DNA of 17,112 nucleotides. Source: DATAMF01 sp964472565. GTDB lineage: Bacteria > Chloroflexota > Anaerolineae > Aggregatilineales > Aggregatilineaceae. Numbering within the stretch: the stretch's first letter is position 1; the number at the start of each line of letters is the position of its first letter. The position numbers and the translations under genes are program-made. The stretch covers positions 1 through 17,112 of the forward strand of contig CAYYNB010000131.1 of assembly GCA_964472565.1 (NCBI GenBank), read 5' to 3'. The notes under the pieces were generated by a model. The model made no database searches, was not told the DNA's origin, and saw only the letters and a list, made by a program, of their open reading frames with translations. Of the stretch, positions 1 through 7,530 are shown in pieces.

Positions 1-119
1 GCGAAATTTTCCCGCATGATGACAGCGTTCGTGTCCAGCTCGAACGGTTGCAACAGCACTAAGACCGATCCAAGGAAATAACTCCCCTTTCTCTGCGCGC
101 GGCTAAACATTACCCACAT
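1..119 (-). CDS. Possible N-terminus of a gene running off the left edge
   Basis: On the minus strand an open frame begins at ATG 119 (alternative ATG 110) and continues to the window edge without a stop. An in-frame TGA lies seven codons upstream of ATG 119. The visible peptide starts with a few basic residues, then a short hydrophobic stretch (FLGSVLVLL), then QPFELDTNAVIMREN. The second half reads like ordinary coding sequence. I see no good ribosome binding site, the plus strand is also open here up to 81, and about 39 codons are too few to name a family. It is in the same orientation as the next gene to the right, 134 bp away. Confidence 0.35.
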   Translation of the reverse strand, partial: MWVMFSRAQRKGSYFLGSVLVLLQPFELDTNAVIMRENF

Positions 120-211
120 CTTTTGAGGTGCAGATCAACGGCTCCTCGTAGGGGGAATTCACGAATTGCCCCGTTAATTTTTCGCTCTACCCCGACTTGT
201 GGGTATAAGGG

Positions 212-254
212 AAGGGGCAAGGGAAGATGGGGTAATCAAAATAGTGACGCAGCC
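212..254. repeat. Copy 1 of a G-rich dispersed repeat
   Basis: A 43-bp G-rich stretch beginning AAGGGGCAAGGGAAGATGGG and ending ACGCAGCC resembles 1897-1939 (AAGGGGTAAGAGGGAATGGG ... GCACAGCC) in the same orientation, roughly three quarters identical by eye with short gaps. The two copies flank the CorC-type gene. It probably belongs to a dispersed intergenic repeat family; no coding or terminator structure is evident. Confidence 0.4.
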
Positions 255-1594
255 TAATCCGGCGCAGCGGCGGGTTCCTCCCGCGAATCTTCCAGTTCGA
301 CCAACGAGGGCTTGCGCACCACCCGAATTTTACGAATACGCCGGTCCACAATATTTAACACTTCCATCGCGATATGTTCATCTTCAATCTGTTCGCCTTC
401 GACGGGCACTTTACCCAGCGTGCTGAAGATATACCCCCCCAGCGTATCGCTCTCATCGGTAGGCAGGTTGATGTCCAGTAGACGGTTGATGTCGTCAATA
501 TCCATCCCCGCGTCTACGATATACTCATTTTCCGTCACCTGCTGGTAATCTTCTTCCTCGTTGAAATCGTACTCATCTCGAATGTCACCCACGATTTCTT
601 CGATCAGGTCTTCCAGCGTCACCAATCCCGCTGTGCCGCCGTACTCGTCAACCACAACCGCCAGATGAACTTTGCGCTGCTGCAATTCGGCCAGCAGATC
701 GACAGCCTTTTTTGATTCGGGCACAAAATAGGCCGGGCGCAGCATATCCTTGATCGGGCGGTTGCGATCTCCATCCCGCAGATAGACCAGCAGATCTTTG
801 GCGTATAACAACCCCTTGATATGGTCGATATTTTCCTCATAAATCGGAATACGCGAGTGCCCCGCCTCGATGATCTTGGACAGCGCTTGATCAAACGGAG
901 TCTCGCTGTCGAGTGCGACCAGATCAATTCGCGGCACCATCACTTCGCGCGCCAGGGTGTCACCAAGCTGAAAGATCGAAAAGATCATCTCTTTTTCTTC
1001 ATCTTCGATCACGCCATCTTCCGAGCCGGCATCAACCAGCATTTTGATCTCTTCTTCAGTGACCATAGCCGAATTGGTGTGGCCGACAAACGGCGCGGCA
1101 AACTGTCCGCTGACCCATTGGAGCAGGCGCAGCATAGGCGCTAATCCATGCGCCAGCATATTGATCGTCCCCGCCGACCATATCGCAATCGTTTCAGCAT
1201 GCCCTACTGCGATATTGGAGGGTAACATTTCGCCAAAAAGCAGCGTGATTACCGTCGTAAGGAGAATAACCACGCCGTATCCCAAACTATTCGCCAGCGT
1301 GTTATCCATCCCCTGATGCAGTAATTCATCGCGCAGCGCAGGCGCAAATGTGACCGATGCCACCAGTGCGATAACAAACCGCAGCAGCAGGTCCGCGATT
1401 TGTTGCGAAGCCAACAGGCGCGATGCATCATTCGCCAGCCGGTAGGCCTGACCTGCCCGTAAATTTCCGTCTTCCGCCATTTCTTTCAGGCGCGATTTTT
1501 GCGCATTAATCAGTGCCACATAGGACATTTTGAGAAAGGCATTAAGCAGAATAATTCCGCCCAGTACCAGCGCCCCAGTCAAGCTTTTGTTCAC
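254..1594 (-). CDS. CNNM/CorC (HlyC-type) membrane protein with CBS pair
   Basis: This is a 446-residue integral membrane protein of the CNNM/CorC family, whose members are implicated in Mg2+/Co2+ efflux or its regulation; the old name hemolysin is misleading. In order: an N-terminal CNNM (DUF21) domain with several hydrophobic segments (about residues 5-165), a linker with the typical GVIEDEEKEMI and VMVPRIDL motifs, two CBS domains (about 215-345) with the family hallmark DEYGGTAGLVTLEDL, and a C-terminal CorC/HlyC accessory domain (about 355-430) ending in an acidic tail. Length is normal. The start is GTG 1594, with an AAAGG 9 nt upstream. It stands alone, about 500 bp from the next gene, behind its own promoter. 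The family is certain; the transported ion is not. Confidence 0.93.
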   Translation of the reverse strand: MNKSLTGALVLGGIILLNAFLKMSYVALINAQKSRLKEMAEDGNLRAGQAYRLANDASRLLASQQIADLLLRFVIALVASVTFAPALRDELLHQGMDNTLANSLGYGVVILLTTVITLLFGEMLPSNIAVGHAETIAIWSAGTINMLAHGLAPMLRLLQWVSGQFAAPFVGHTNSAMVTEEEIKMLVDAGSEDGVIEDEEKEMIFSIFQLGDTLAREVMVPRIDLVALDSETPFDQALSKIIEAGHSRIPIYEENIDHIKGLLYAKDLLVYLRDGDRNRPIKDMLRPAYFVPESKKAVDLLAELQQRKVHLAVVVDEYGGTAGLVTLEDLIEEIVGDIRDEYDFNEEEDYQQVTENEYIVDAGMDIDDINRLLDINLPTDESDTLGGYIFSTLGKVPVEGEQIEDEHIAMEVLNIVDRRIRKIRVVRKPSLVELEDSREEPAAAPD

Positions 1595-1752
1595 AGGTGA
1601 TTGCCTTTTGCCATAAACAAACTGACCAGCTTCTCAGCCAGCCCTGTTGTGTTTGGTGGACTATAAGAGGGAGGTTTGTCTGCGGAGTCGTTTGACACGC
1701 TATTTCACAGCTAAATTTCCAGATACATTGCCCAAGACAATGTTAATGTAGC

Positions 1753-1780
1753 ATTGTATCACAAACGACTAACAGAGCAA
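1753..1780 (-). promoter_or_regulatory. Candidate promoter for the CorC-type gene
   Basis: On the minus strand there is a TTGCTC (1775-1780), a 16-bp spacer and TACAAT (1753-1758), preceded by TG one base away, which makes an extended -10. Transcription would start near 1746 and leave a leader of about 150 nt before GTG 1594. Confidence 0.45.
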
Positions 1781-1896
1781 AGATCAAATTGCGCCGCTGC
1801 GGGAAAATTTGTGCAGCTTATACAACGGCATTCAGGCAGGACTTTAGACCAGCCCAAGAAATGTATCGATCCGGTTTGACTCCCCTCCCCTCAGAA

Positions 1897-1939
1897 AAGG
1901 GGTAAGAGGGAATGGGGTCAAGAAAATAGGGGCACAGCC
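1897..1939. repeat. Copy 2 of a G-rich dispersed repeat
   Basis: Same orientation and similar sequence to 212-254. The tail here (AGGGGCACAGCCTTGCC) also resembles 10156-10170 (TAGGGCGCAGCTTGCC), which suggests a third, partial copy after the aminotransferase gene. Confidence 0.4.
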
Positions 1940-2037
1940 TTGCCTAAAAATTGCGGCAGAAATATATCTTCACATTTCCTTACAGCATCGTTACGCAAAA
2001 TAGGAAATTTTTCTCTATCCACAAGCCGTACATCCGC

Positions 2038-2043
2038 TATAAT
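2038..2043 (+). promoter_or_regulatory. Possible -10 element for the 265-residue protein gene
   Basis: A perfect TATAAT hexamer lies 50 bp upstream of the ATG at 2094, in AT-rich sequence. No convincing -35 element is seen at 16-18 bp, so this is only a candidate. Confidence 0.35.
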
Positions 2044-2093
2044 GTGGGATAATGCGGTGAAATTTTGGAAAATGAGGGATTTCTGCTCCCCAG

Positions 2094-2891
2094 ATGCAAC
2101 GGCAACGCTGGCGGGGGCTGTGGCTTTGGTTCGGTGTCTTGGTAGCCGGGGGTGGACAATTGTGGTCATCGGACCAGACTCCCCCACCGGCTCCAGAACC
2201 GACCTTACCCCTTTGGGGTTATACCCTGCTACCTCCTTCCCTGACCCCGCCCGTCTGGCCGCTCAATACCGTTGTCCCGGTGGATACCCTATCCCCCGTT
2301 ATTTTTTATCTGAATGTAACTGGCCCTGTTTGTTATGAAACTTCTGTCGGCAGTTTGGTGTGCCTGGGGCAGGTCTACAACGCGATGCCATCGCCTGTCG
2401 AACAGGTGACAGTCGTGGTCCAATTATTGGCGAATAATGGACAGGTGCTTGCCAGTGGTGAAACACAGGTCGCGCGGGCTGTTATTCCGCCCGGTGCCGC
2501 CGGACCTTACCGGGTGCTGTTTGATCAAATTCCCCGAAATTATGCCCGCCAGTACGCCTATGTAAAAAATGGGCTGGAACGGTCTAATCTCACGCAGGAT
2601 TATGCCAATTTGTCCCTCAGCCGTGTATCTGGAACTTTTGTGTTGGATCAATATCAGGTTAGTTTATCCATCGTCAACCGGAGCCAGCAGCCAGCCAACC
2701 GTATTGTAGTCACGATGACACTGTTAGATCGCGAAGGGCAGGTCACAGGCTTTCGGGAGGTGATGCTTGATCCAAACCAGCAGCTTGCCCCCGGCGAGTC
2801 ATTAGCCCTTACCATCAAAGTGATCCCCCAGGGCGAAGATACCGTTGGATTCGATGCGTTTGCTGAGGGACGGTTAGTGTCGTTAAATTAA
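2094..2891 (+). CDS. Secreted protein with two FxLyD-like beta repeats
   Basis: This 265-residue protein starts with a basic-hydrophobic segment (RQRWRGLWLWFGVLVAGG) that looks like a signal peptide or anchor, followed by a Pro-rich stretch (about 28-60). The rest contains two similar units, about 80-165 and 180-260, each with a pattern like VTVVVQLLANNGQVLASGE or RIVVTMTLLDREGQVTG and then PPGAAGP or LAPGESL. That is the pattern of FxLyD-like beta-sandwich domains of exported proteins. ATG 2094 is the first start after an in-frame TGA at 2073, but it lacks a clear ribosome binding site. Its TAA overlaps the rsmA stop on the other strand by four bases (2888-2891). No enzymatic motif is seen; the function is unknown. 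Confidence 0.8.
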   Translation: MQRQRWRGLWLWFGVLVAGGGQLWSSDQTPPPAPEPTLPLWGYTLLPPSLTPPVWPLNTVVPVDTLSPVIFYLNVTGPVCYETSVGSLVCLGQVYNAMPSPVEQVTVVVQLLANNGQVLASGETQVARAVIPPGAAGPYRVLFDQIPRNYARQYAYVKNGLERSNLTQDYANLSLSRVSGTFVLDQYQVSLSIVNRSQQPANRIVVTMTLLDREGQVTGFREVMLDPNQQLAPGESLALTIKVIPQGEDTVGFDAFAEGRLVSLN

Positions 2892-3703
2892 CCGGCTACC
2901 GCTCGTGTCAGGGCCGCCCATTCGTCCAAACTCAGAGTTTCCGCGCGGCGCTGCGGCTCAATTCCCACCTGGGTAAGCAGATCATCAGCCCGATTTTTAT
3001 CGATATGCAGTCCGGCACTCAGCGAATTCCGAAGTTGCTTGCGTTTCTGGCTGAACCCCGCTCGTACCACACGGAAAAACAGGTGTTCGTCAGGTACATC
3101 AACGGTGGGTTGATCAGATGCATCAATCCGCACCACCGCCGAATCAACATCCGGTCTCGGCCAAAACACGGCTGGATTCAATCGCAGTGCCAGTTGTGGA
3201 TAACCATAATATTGCACACTGACGGCCAACAGGCTCATATCGCCCGGCGTTGCCACCATACGTTCCGCGACCTCAAGCTGCACCGTCACCACAATCCGTT
3301 TCGGATGCGGAATCGACTCCAACAGGTGGCGCAGGATGGCGCTGGTGATGTAATAGGGCACATTTGCCACCACCGTGAAGGGTTGGTCCCCCACCAGATC
3401 GGCAATTTTCACCGCCAGAATATCCGCTCGCACCAGCTCAACATTCGGATAATCGGCCAATTGTTTCTGCAAAAGCGGAATCAGCCGGTCATCCAGTTCA
3501 ACTGCAATCACCCGTTTGGCCTCACGCGCCAGGATGCGCGTCAGATTACCTGTGCCCGGTCCCACCTCTAAGACGGTATCTTCCGGTGACAGATCGGCTA
3601 TCTCTACGATTTTTTCGAGCGTATTCGGATCGTGTAAAAAATTTTGGCCGAGACTCTTCTTGGGTGTAATCGCATGGGAGTCCAGCAGTTGTCGATCATT
3701 CAT
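2888..3703 (-). CDS. rsmA: 16S rRNA adenine dimethyltransferase RsmA (KsgA)
   Basis: The enzyme transfers four methyl groups from S-adenosylmethionine to two adjacent adenines near the 3' end of 16S rRNA during late 30S assembly. Visible motifs: the N-terminal KKSLGQNFL (15-23), SAM motif I EVGPGTGNLT (46-55), acidic residues VELDD (68-72), and the catalytic NVPYY (114-118) of N6-adenine methyltransferases. The C-terminal helical part has GFSQKRKQLRNSL. With 271 residues it is of normal length. I chose ATG 3703, five bases after the stop of the upstream gene with a GAG ahead of it; ATG 3715 would overlap that stop and add MSNL. The order G5/DUF348 protein then rsmA is a recurring arrangement (yabE-ksgA, rpfB-ksgA). 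The two genes are probably one transcript. Confidence 0.95.
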   Translation of the reverse strand: MNDRQLLDSHAITPKKSLGQNFLHDPNTLEKIVEIADLSPEDTVLEVGPGTGNLTRILAREAKRVIAVELDDRLIPLLQKQLADYPNVELVRADILAVKIADLVGDQPFTVVANVPYYITSAILRHLLESIPHPKRIVVTVQLEVAERMVATPGDMSLLAVSVQYYGYPQLALRLNPAVFWPRPDVDSAVVRIDASDQPTVDVPDEHLFFRVVRAGFSQKRKQLRNSLSAGLHIDKNRADDLLTQVGIEPQRRAETLSLDEWAALTRAVAG

Positions 3704-3707
3704 CAGA

Positions 3708-4757
3708 TTACTCATTTCGAGGCAGAAAACCAATGGCGATCCGGCGCGGCACGGGCGGCTGCACCATTCGCTCCTCAATCAGGGTGCGCTCAATTTCGCG
3801 CCCATCTTCGTAATGCACCAGCACATATTGTTCGCGGACACCCGGCACCCCCTCGTGAAGCAGTATTTCTTCGCCCCTGGGTAGATTGTAGTCTGGGCTA
3901 TAGACGGTAGAAAAGGAGATAAGCTGCTGTTCGACCTGGACTTTTTCAGTCACCCGCACCACATGGATAATCATTCCCGCCTCGATGCGCGTTTCTAATG
4001 TGGGTCTAGTGTAATCCTGACCGATAGGGGCGACACCAATCGCCGCCAGCGCATCACCAACCGTCGGACCGTGTGACCGCGTGTTGAACACATATCCATC
4101 GACCTCGACCGTTACGGGCACCGAACGCTCGATTTGCACCGTCATCCCGTTTTCTATGGGGGCGCTAAAAGCTGGTGTAACCGCGTCCGCCAGAAACAAA
4201 CTGACTCCCGCCTCATCCAGTGCGCGGCCCACATTCAGATGAGTGGTGTAAATCACCTGAGTTAGCCCGCTGTCAACAATGTTGAGCATCATGCTGCGCT
4301 GAAGCTGAATATGATCGGGCGGCAGCGTCCACGTTTTCGCCATCACCTGCTTTGGGGTGAATGTTTGCCCATCTACCCGCAAAATATCATGTGCATCAAC
4401 GTCGATAGCCTGTTCGCTTAAAATATCCAATGGATTACGCTGCTGCGTCCGCACATAGTAAACGGAATTATCAACCTCAACCGCGACCAAAACAGCCTTG
4501 TGGACCGTAATTGTCATGCCATCGCGTAGCCGGGTGGAAGAATCGGGGTGAACAATATCTTGGGGGTCAAGCAGAACTTGTGCCTCATTCAACAGTTCCC
4601 CGACAGTATCGGCTCCTGTATTCATCCGCCGGACCTGTCCCCCCACATCAAGTGTCACCGCCGTATGGGTAACGCGATAAATCGCCAGTGGGGTGAAGAT
4701 GAGCACTGTTAAAATCAGTACCGCTAACGTAACGCGCCAGCGTGAAAACCGTACCAC
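3708..4757 (-). CDS. G5/DUF348 cell-envelope protein (YabE/RpfB-like)
   Basis: This 349-residue protein has one N-terminal membrane segment (about 10-29) and an extracytoplasmic part. That part is made of DUF348 ubiquitin-like repeats, recognisable by their ends (LRDGMTITVHKAVLVAVEVD, IENGMTVQIERSVPVTVEVD, IEAGMIIHVVRVTEKVQVEQ), and finishes with a G5 domain (about 270-345) containing YVLVHYEDGREIERTLIEE. YabE and RpfB relatives carry a lytic 3D or Rpf domain after G5; here the protein stops just after G5, so it may bind peptidoglycan without cutting it. The start is GTG 4757 with GAGAGG just upstream. It probably shares a transcript with rsmA and lies 34 bp downstream of the SRP RNA gene. 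Confidence 0.87.
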   Translation of the reverse strand: MVRFSRWRVTLAVLILTVLIFTPLAIYRVTHTAVTLDVGGQVRRMNTGADTVGELLNEAQVLLDPQDIVHPDSSTRLRDGMTITVHKAVLVAVEVDNSVYYVRTQQRNPLDILSEQAIDVDAHDILRVDGQTFTPKQVMAKTWTLPPDHIQLQRSMMLNIVDSGLTQVIYTTHLNVGRALDEAGVSLFLADAVTPAFSAPIENGMTVQIERSVPVTVEVDGYVFNTRSHGPTVGDALAAIGVAPIGQDYTRPTLETRIEAGMIIHVVRVTEKVQVEQQLISFSTVYSPDYNLPRGEEILLHEGVPGVREQYVLVHYEDGREIERTLIEERMVQPPVPRRIAIGFLPRNE

Positions 4758-4791
4758 GATACCTCTCGGAAAAAATAAACGGCGATTGAAA

Positions 4792-4911
4792 GCAGACTGC
4801 TCGGGCCAGGCGCTCCTGCGGCACCCAGGGTTAAATCCTTAGTGCTGCTACCTTCCGGTCCTGACACAATTCGGACGCCCTGCCGCGCAGGGCCCGGTCC
4901 GAGCAGTCTGC
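4792..4911 (-). ncRNA. ffs: Small bacterial signal recognition particle RNA (4.5S-type)
   Basis: Read on the minus strand, the core TGTCAGGACCGGAAGGTAGC followed by AGCACTAAGG matches the conserved helix-8 domain of SRP RNA: a GGAA tetraloop closed by CC/GG, with the asymmetric loops that bind Ffh and FtsY. The ends pair perfectly over 13 bp (4792-4804 with 4899-4911, CAGACTGCTCGG), giving the long rod of a roughly 100-nt Alu-less SRP RNA. With Ffh it targets membrane and secreted proteins to the translocon. I set the mature ends from the terminal helix; the true ends may be a few bases further in. Confidence 0.95.
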
Positions 4912-4951
4912 CAGCAATCTACCGCGAGGCTGACAGGTGATCGTGAGTGAA

Positions 4952-4980
4952 ATCTTAGCCGATTCGCGGCGGACTGTCAA
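4952..4980 (-). promoter_or_regulatory. Strong sigma-70-type promoter of the SRP RNA
   Basis: On the minus strand there is a perfect TTGACA (4975-4980), a 17-bp spacer and TAAGAT (4952-4957). Transcription would begin near 4945, about 34 nt before the terminal helix of the SRP RNA, so the 5' end would need trimming. Read-through could also serve the G5 protein and rsmA. Confidence 0.72.
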
Positions 4981-4990
4981 CCGCAAATCC

Positions 4991-5090
4991 NNNNNNNNNN
5001 NNNNNNNNNNNNNNNNNNNNNNNNNNNNNNNNNNNNNNNNNNNNNNNNNNNNNNNNNNNNNNNNNNNNNNNNNNNNNNNNNNNNNNNNNN
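4991..5090. other. Assembly gap (100 N)
   Basis: Exactly one hundred N, the usual placeholder for a gap of unknown length. The SRP RNA promoter and the KaiC-like stop codon lie 11 bp and 6 bp from its ends, so any further gene of the KaiC operon would be hidden here. Confidence 0.98.
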
Positions 5091-5095
5091 GCAGC

Positions 5096-5845
5096 TTACT
5101 GCACCGGGCTGATAATATTGCGTGTGATCAACCCGCTCAGCAGTCCGCTTTTCCCTTCCAGTCGTTTACCCACCTTAATTCCGTTCGCGCCAATGGTATA
5201 GCTGTGAATGCTGTTATCATGGGCCGATGACCGCATTTTTAAGACCACCACCGCCCGCTGAATGGCGCTGTCAATTTCAAGATAGCGCAGAATGATGATG
5301 TTATCGACCACAAACGATAAGCGGCCTTTTTCCTGCGTGCTGTAATCCGAGCGCATTTCCTCCGCCAGATACATCGCGGTTGTGCCTTCACGTCGCAGCG
5401 CGCTGATCACCTGATGGTACACCTGTCGCAGTTCCTGGGGGTTGCGAATGCTCTGCGTAAAATGCGTCAGACTGTCCACCACCACGCGCTGAATACCAAA
5501 TTCCTGAATGCCGCGCAAAATGTTGCTGTCAGGCGTAGCCAAGCTTTTGAGCAGCACGGTTGGCGACGTAAACAACAAATGGAGCTTGCCCTCTTGTTCG
5601 ATTTCAGGCAGATTCCAGCCGACACTGGCCGCATCCCGGTACAGCGATTGAGGAAATTCCTCGAAGGTAATAAACAGTCCCGGTTCGTTCCGGCGCACAC
5701 CATCCAGTAAATATTGCAGGCCGAATGTGGTTTTTCCGGTGCCGGGCGCGCCGCGCACGAGAATAGCGGATTGGGAAACAAAGCCGCCGCCGAGCATCTC
5801 GTCTAAACCAGCGACCCCACTGCTCAAACGGTTTTTATCAGACAC
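5096..5845 (-). CDS. Single-domain KaiC-like RecA-fold ATPase
   Basis: This 249-residue protein has one complete KaiC-type domain: the entry motif SGVAGLDEMLGGG (9-21), Walker A GAPGTGKT (32-39), the paired catalytic glutamates in FITFEEFPQ (E62, E63), Walker B RVVVDS (D124), and the C-terminal IHSYTIGANGIKVG of the fold. It is half the size of the circadian KaiC, which has two such domains, and no kaiA or kaiB is present. Single-domain KaiC-like ATPases are widespread in archaea and deep-branching bacteria and mostly lack an assigned role; signalling is often suggested. The start is GTG 5845 with a G-rich site (GGGGGG) 8-9 nt upstream. It follows the Thr/Pro protein by 18 bp, as the last visible gene of the operon. 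Confidence 0.9.
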   Translation of the reverse strand: MSDKNRLSSGVAGLDEMLGGGFVSQSAILVRGAPGTGKTTFGLQYLLDGVRRNEPGLFITFEEFPQSLYRDAASVGWNLPEIEQEGKLHLLFTSPTVLLKSLATPDSNILRGIQEFGIQRVVVDSLTHFTQSIRNPQELRQVYHQVISALRREGTTAMYLAEEMRSDYSTQEKGRLSFVVDNIIILRYLEIDSAIQRAVVVLKMRSSAHDNSIHSYTIGANGIKVGKRLEGKSGLLSGLITRNIISPVQ

Positions 5846-5863
5846 AGCATTACCCCCCGCAAA

Positions 5864-6658
5864 TTAGTAAGGATGATTCTGTATAAACTCTACTATCGCT
5901 ACGTTGGTCTCGCAAGTGTTCCCGGTTTCGACCACGATTACCTCCGATACGGCCCCGCCGGTTTCCCCCATCAACTGCAAGCTAAAAGTGAGGCTGCGCG
6001 GTGCAGCGCCCAGCGTAAATTCGAACCCACCGCTACCCCATCGCGCGGCTGAACCGGAAAATGCCATTTGCTGGAAGTTCTCGCCGCTAATTTGAATCGC
6101 CAGCCCCTCGATGGGTGTCCCGCTCAGGTCTTTGACCATCCCTGCAATGCTCAACCACTGGCAACCTTGTTCGTTGGTATTCGATTCATAACGCGGCTCC
6201 GAAGCGGTAAAGGGGAACGGCGACTGGGTCGCTTCTAACACATTCTGCCCCCCCGTTCCTGGCACCCCACCTCCGCTGCCATCATCCAGCGAAGAAGGGG
6301 CGAGGGTCGTAACCGCCAGCGTCGGCAGTTGCTCCTGCGGTGCCGCCATAACGGGCGTCGGCGTATTCGTTGGGGTTGGGGTCTGGGTCGGTGTCGGTGT
6401 ATTCGTTGCCGTACTGGTTGCCGTCGGTGTGGGAGTTTCAGTTGGTGTATTCGTGATCGTCGGCGTCAGCGTGGGGGTTGCGGTTGGTTCCCGCGTGGGA
6501 ATGATCGCAATCGTCGATGTCGGTGGTACCGGGAAAGGGTTGATCGCCGTCGAAGGATCATTAATGATCAAAACCACCCCGGCGGCGACAATCACCGTCA
6601 GGATGAAAAAAATCACAGTGAAAATATCATAGACCGATGATCGCGAAGACTGCTCCAT
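5864..6658 (-). CDS. Membrane-anchored Thr/Pro-linker protein, paralogue A
   Basis: This 264-residue protein has a short cytoplasmic start, one membrane segment (about 12-33), a linker of TPTxTxTPT type (about 44-105), a variable Gly/Ser-rich part and a C-terminal domain (about 160-264). That domain starts CQWLSIAGMVKDLSGTPIEG, the usual opening of a carboxypeptidase-regulatory or Ig-like beta-sandwich, and ends CETNVAIVEFIQ. Its cysteines C166 and C249 lie 83 residues apart, the same as in the paralogue at 6681-7508, which suggests a disulfide in an exported domain. Start ATG 6658 has AAGGGGCG ahead of it, 22 bp after the previous stop. No enzymatic motif is visible; the function is unknown. 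Confidence 0.82.
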   Translation of the reverse strand: MEQSSRSSVYDIFTVIFFILTVIVAAGVVLIINDPSTAINPFPVPPTSTIAIIPTREPTATPTLTPTITNTPTETPTPTATSTATNTPTPTQTPTPTNTPTPVMAAPQEQLPTLAVTTLAPSSLDDGSGGGVPGTGGQNVLEATQSPFPFTASEPRYESNTNEQGCQWLSIAGMVKDLSGTPIEGLAIQISGENFQQMAFSGSAARWGSGGFEFTLGAAPRSLTFSLQLMGETGGAVSEVIVVETGNTCETNVAIVEFIQNHPY

Positions 6659-6680
6659 GCTCGCCCCTTTGCGAGTAATT

Positions 6681-7508
6681 TTACTGGATGGGGCGCGTCT
6701 GGACGAAATTCACGATAGCCAGGTTTTGCTGGCATGAATTCGGGAAAACGACTTCCACCGTCGGAGATACCTGGACCCCACCGGAAAGGAGCGTCACCGT
6801 ATACCGCCCGCCGTTGGGCTTGGTATCAACGCCAATTTCCCACCCGGACGGACCATAAATGGTATTGGTTCCGGTAATTGTGAACAGATCGGTCAGCCCC
6901 TCCGCCGATACCCGGACTTGCAATCCCAGGACGGGTTCGCCGCGATCATTGATCACCTGTCCCGCGAATCCCTGCCAGTTACACGCCGCGCCGTTCAGAT
7001 AATTGTCCCGCACGACCAGCGATCCCGGTTGGATGATGAACGGATAAGGCGACAGCGTATTGGTCTGCGTCGGCGTTGGTCCGGTAGGAGATGGCGTGAA
7101 GGTCGGTGTGTGCGAAGGCGTAAAGGTAAGCGTCGTCGTCGGCGTATTGGTCGGCGGCACAGACGTTAAGGTTGGCGAAGCCGTAAAGGTGGGGCGTAAT
7201 GTTTTGGTTGCTGTCGGCCCTGGCGTATTGGTGATCGTGGGGGTGAGCGTCTGGGTGCTGGTCGGCGTAATGGTTGCCGTCGGCGTATTCGACGCAGGCG
7301 GCGTATTGCTCGGCGTCAGCGTAGGAATCCCCGCGATTGGCGTACCGGTGGGCACAAATGTCGGCAGCGGCTCATGGGTTTCCTCCGCTGCCCAAAACGG
7401 CGGTTCCATCGAGCCGCCCGCAATCGCCAGAACCACTATCCCGACCCCAACCGTAAGCGCGATAAAAAGCAGTGTGAGTAGATTAAAAAAGAATCGCCCG
7501 CCGCCCAT
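6681..7508 (-). CDS. Membrane-anchored Thr/Pro-linker protein, paralogue B
   Basis: This 275-residue protein has the same plan as its downstream neighbour: membrane segment (about 8-30), a Pro/Thr linker (about 45-150) with many TPT and TNTP units, and a C-terminal beta domain (about 170-275) opening CNWQGFAGQVINDRGEP and closing CQQNLAIVNFVQ. C176 and C259 are again 83 residues apart. The N-terminus (GGGRFFFNLLTLLFIALTV) is close to that of the 84-residue protein upstream, so the three genes arose by tandem duplication. The ribosome binding site is AGGGGAG ahead of ATG 7508. Similar Thr/Pro-linker proteins are frequent in Chloroflexota. The function is unknown. Confidence 0.82.
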   Translation of the reverse strand: MGGGRFFFNLLTLLFIALTVGVGIVVLAIAGGSMEPPFWAAEETHEPLPTFVPTGTPIAGIPTLTPSNTPPASNTPTATITPTSTQTLTPTITNTPGPTATKTLRPTFTASPTLTSVPPTNTPTTTLTFTPSHTPTFTPSPTGPTPTQTNTLSPYPFIIQPGSLVVRDNYLNGAACNWQGFAGQVINDRGEPVLGLQVRVSAEGLTDLFTITGTNTIYGPSGWEIGVDTKPNGGRYTVTLLSGGVQVSPTVEVVFPNSCQQNLAIVNFVQTRPIQ

Positions 7509-7530
7509 TTTCGTCTCCCCTGTCTTGTCC

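Larger units (their letters stand above)
1595..2093. other. Intergenic region between divergent genes
   Basis: These 499 bp separate the CorC-type gene (-) from the 265-residue protein gene (+). They hold the candidate minus-strand promoter at 1753-1780, repeat copy 2 at 1897-1939, and an AT-rich part with a plus-strand TATAAT at 2038-2043. Open frames here are antisense or out of frame with the following gene and have no ribosome binding site. I see no RNA gene. Confidence 0.6.

Noticed and set aside
2016..2024. CTATCCACA, resembling a DnaA box
   Set aside because: A single isolated site with one mismatch, far from dnaA and without other boxes around it.
1940..2338. 132-codon plus-strand frame overlapping the start of the 265-residue protein gene
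   Set aside because: Low-complexity composition, no ribosome binding site and overlap with a better gene in another frame.
6360..7340. Short tandem-like DNA repeats (GGCGT/TTGGT units)
   Set aside because: They are the codons of Thr/Pro linkers, not a DNA-level repeat array or CRISPR; the units are irregular with no spacers.
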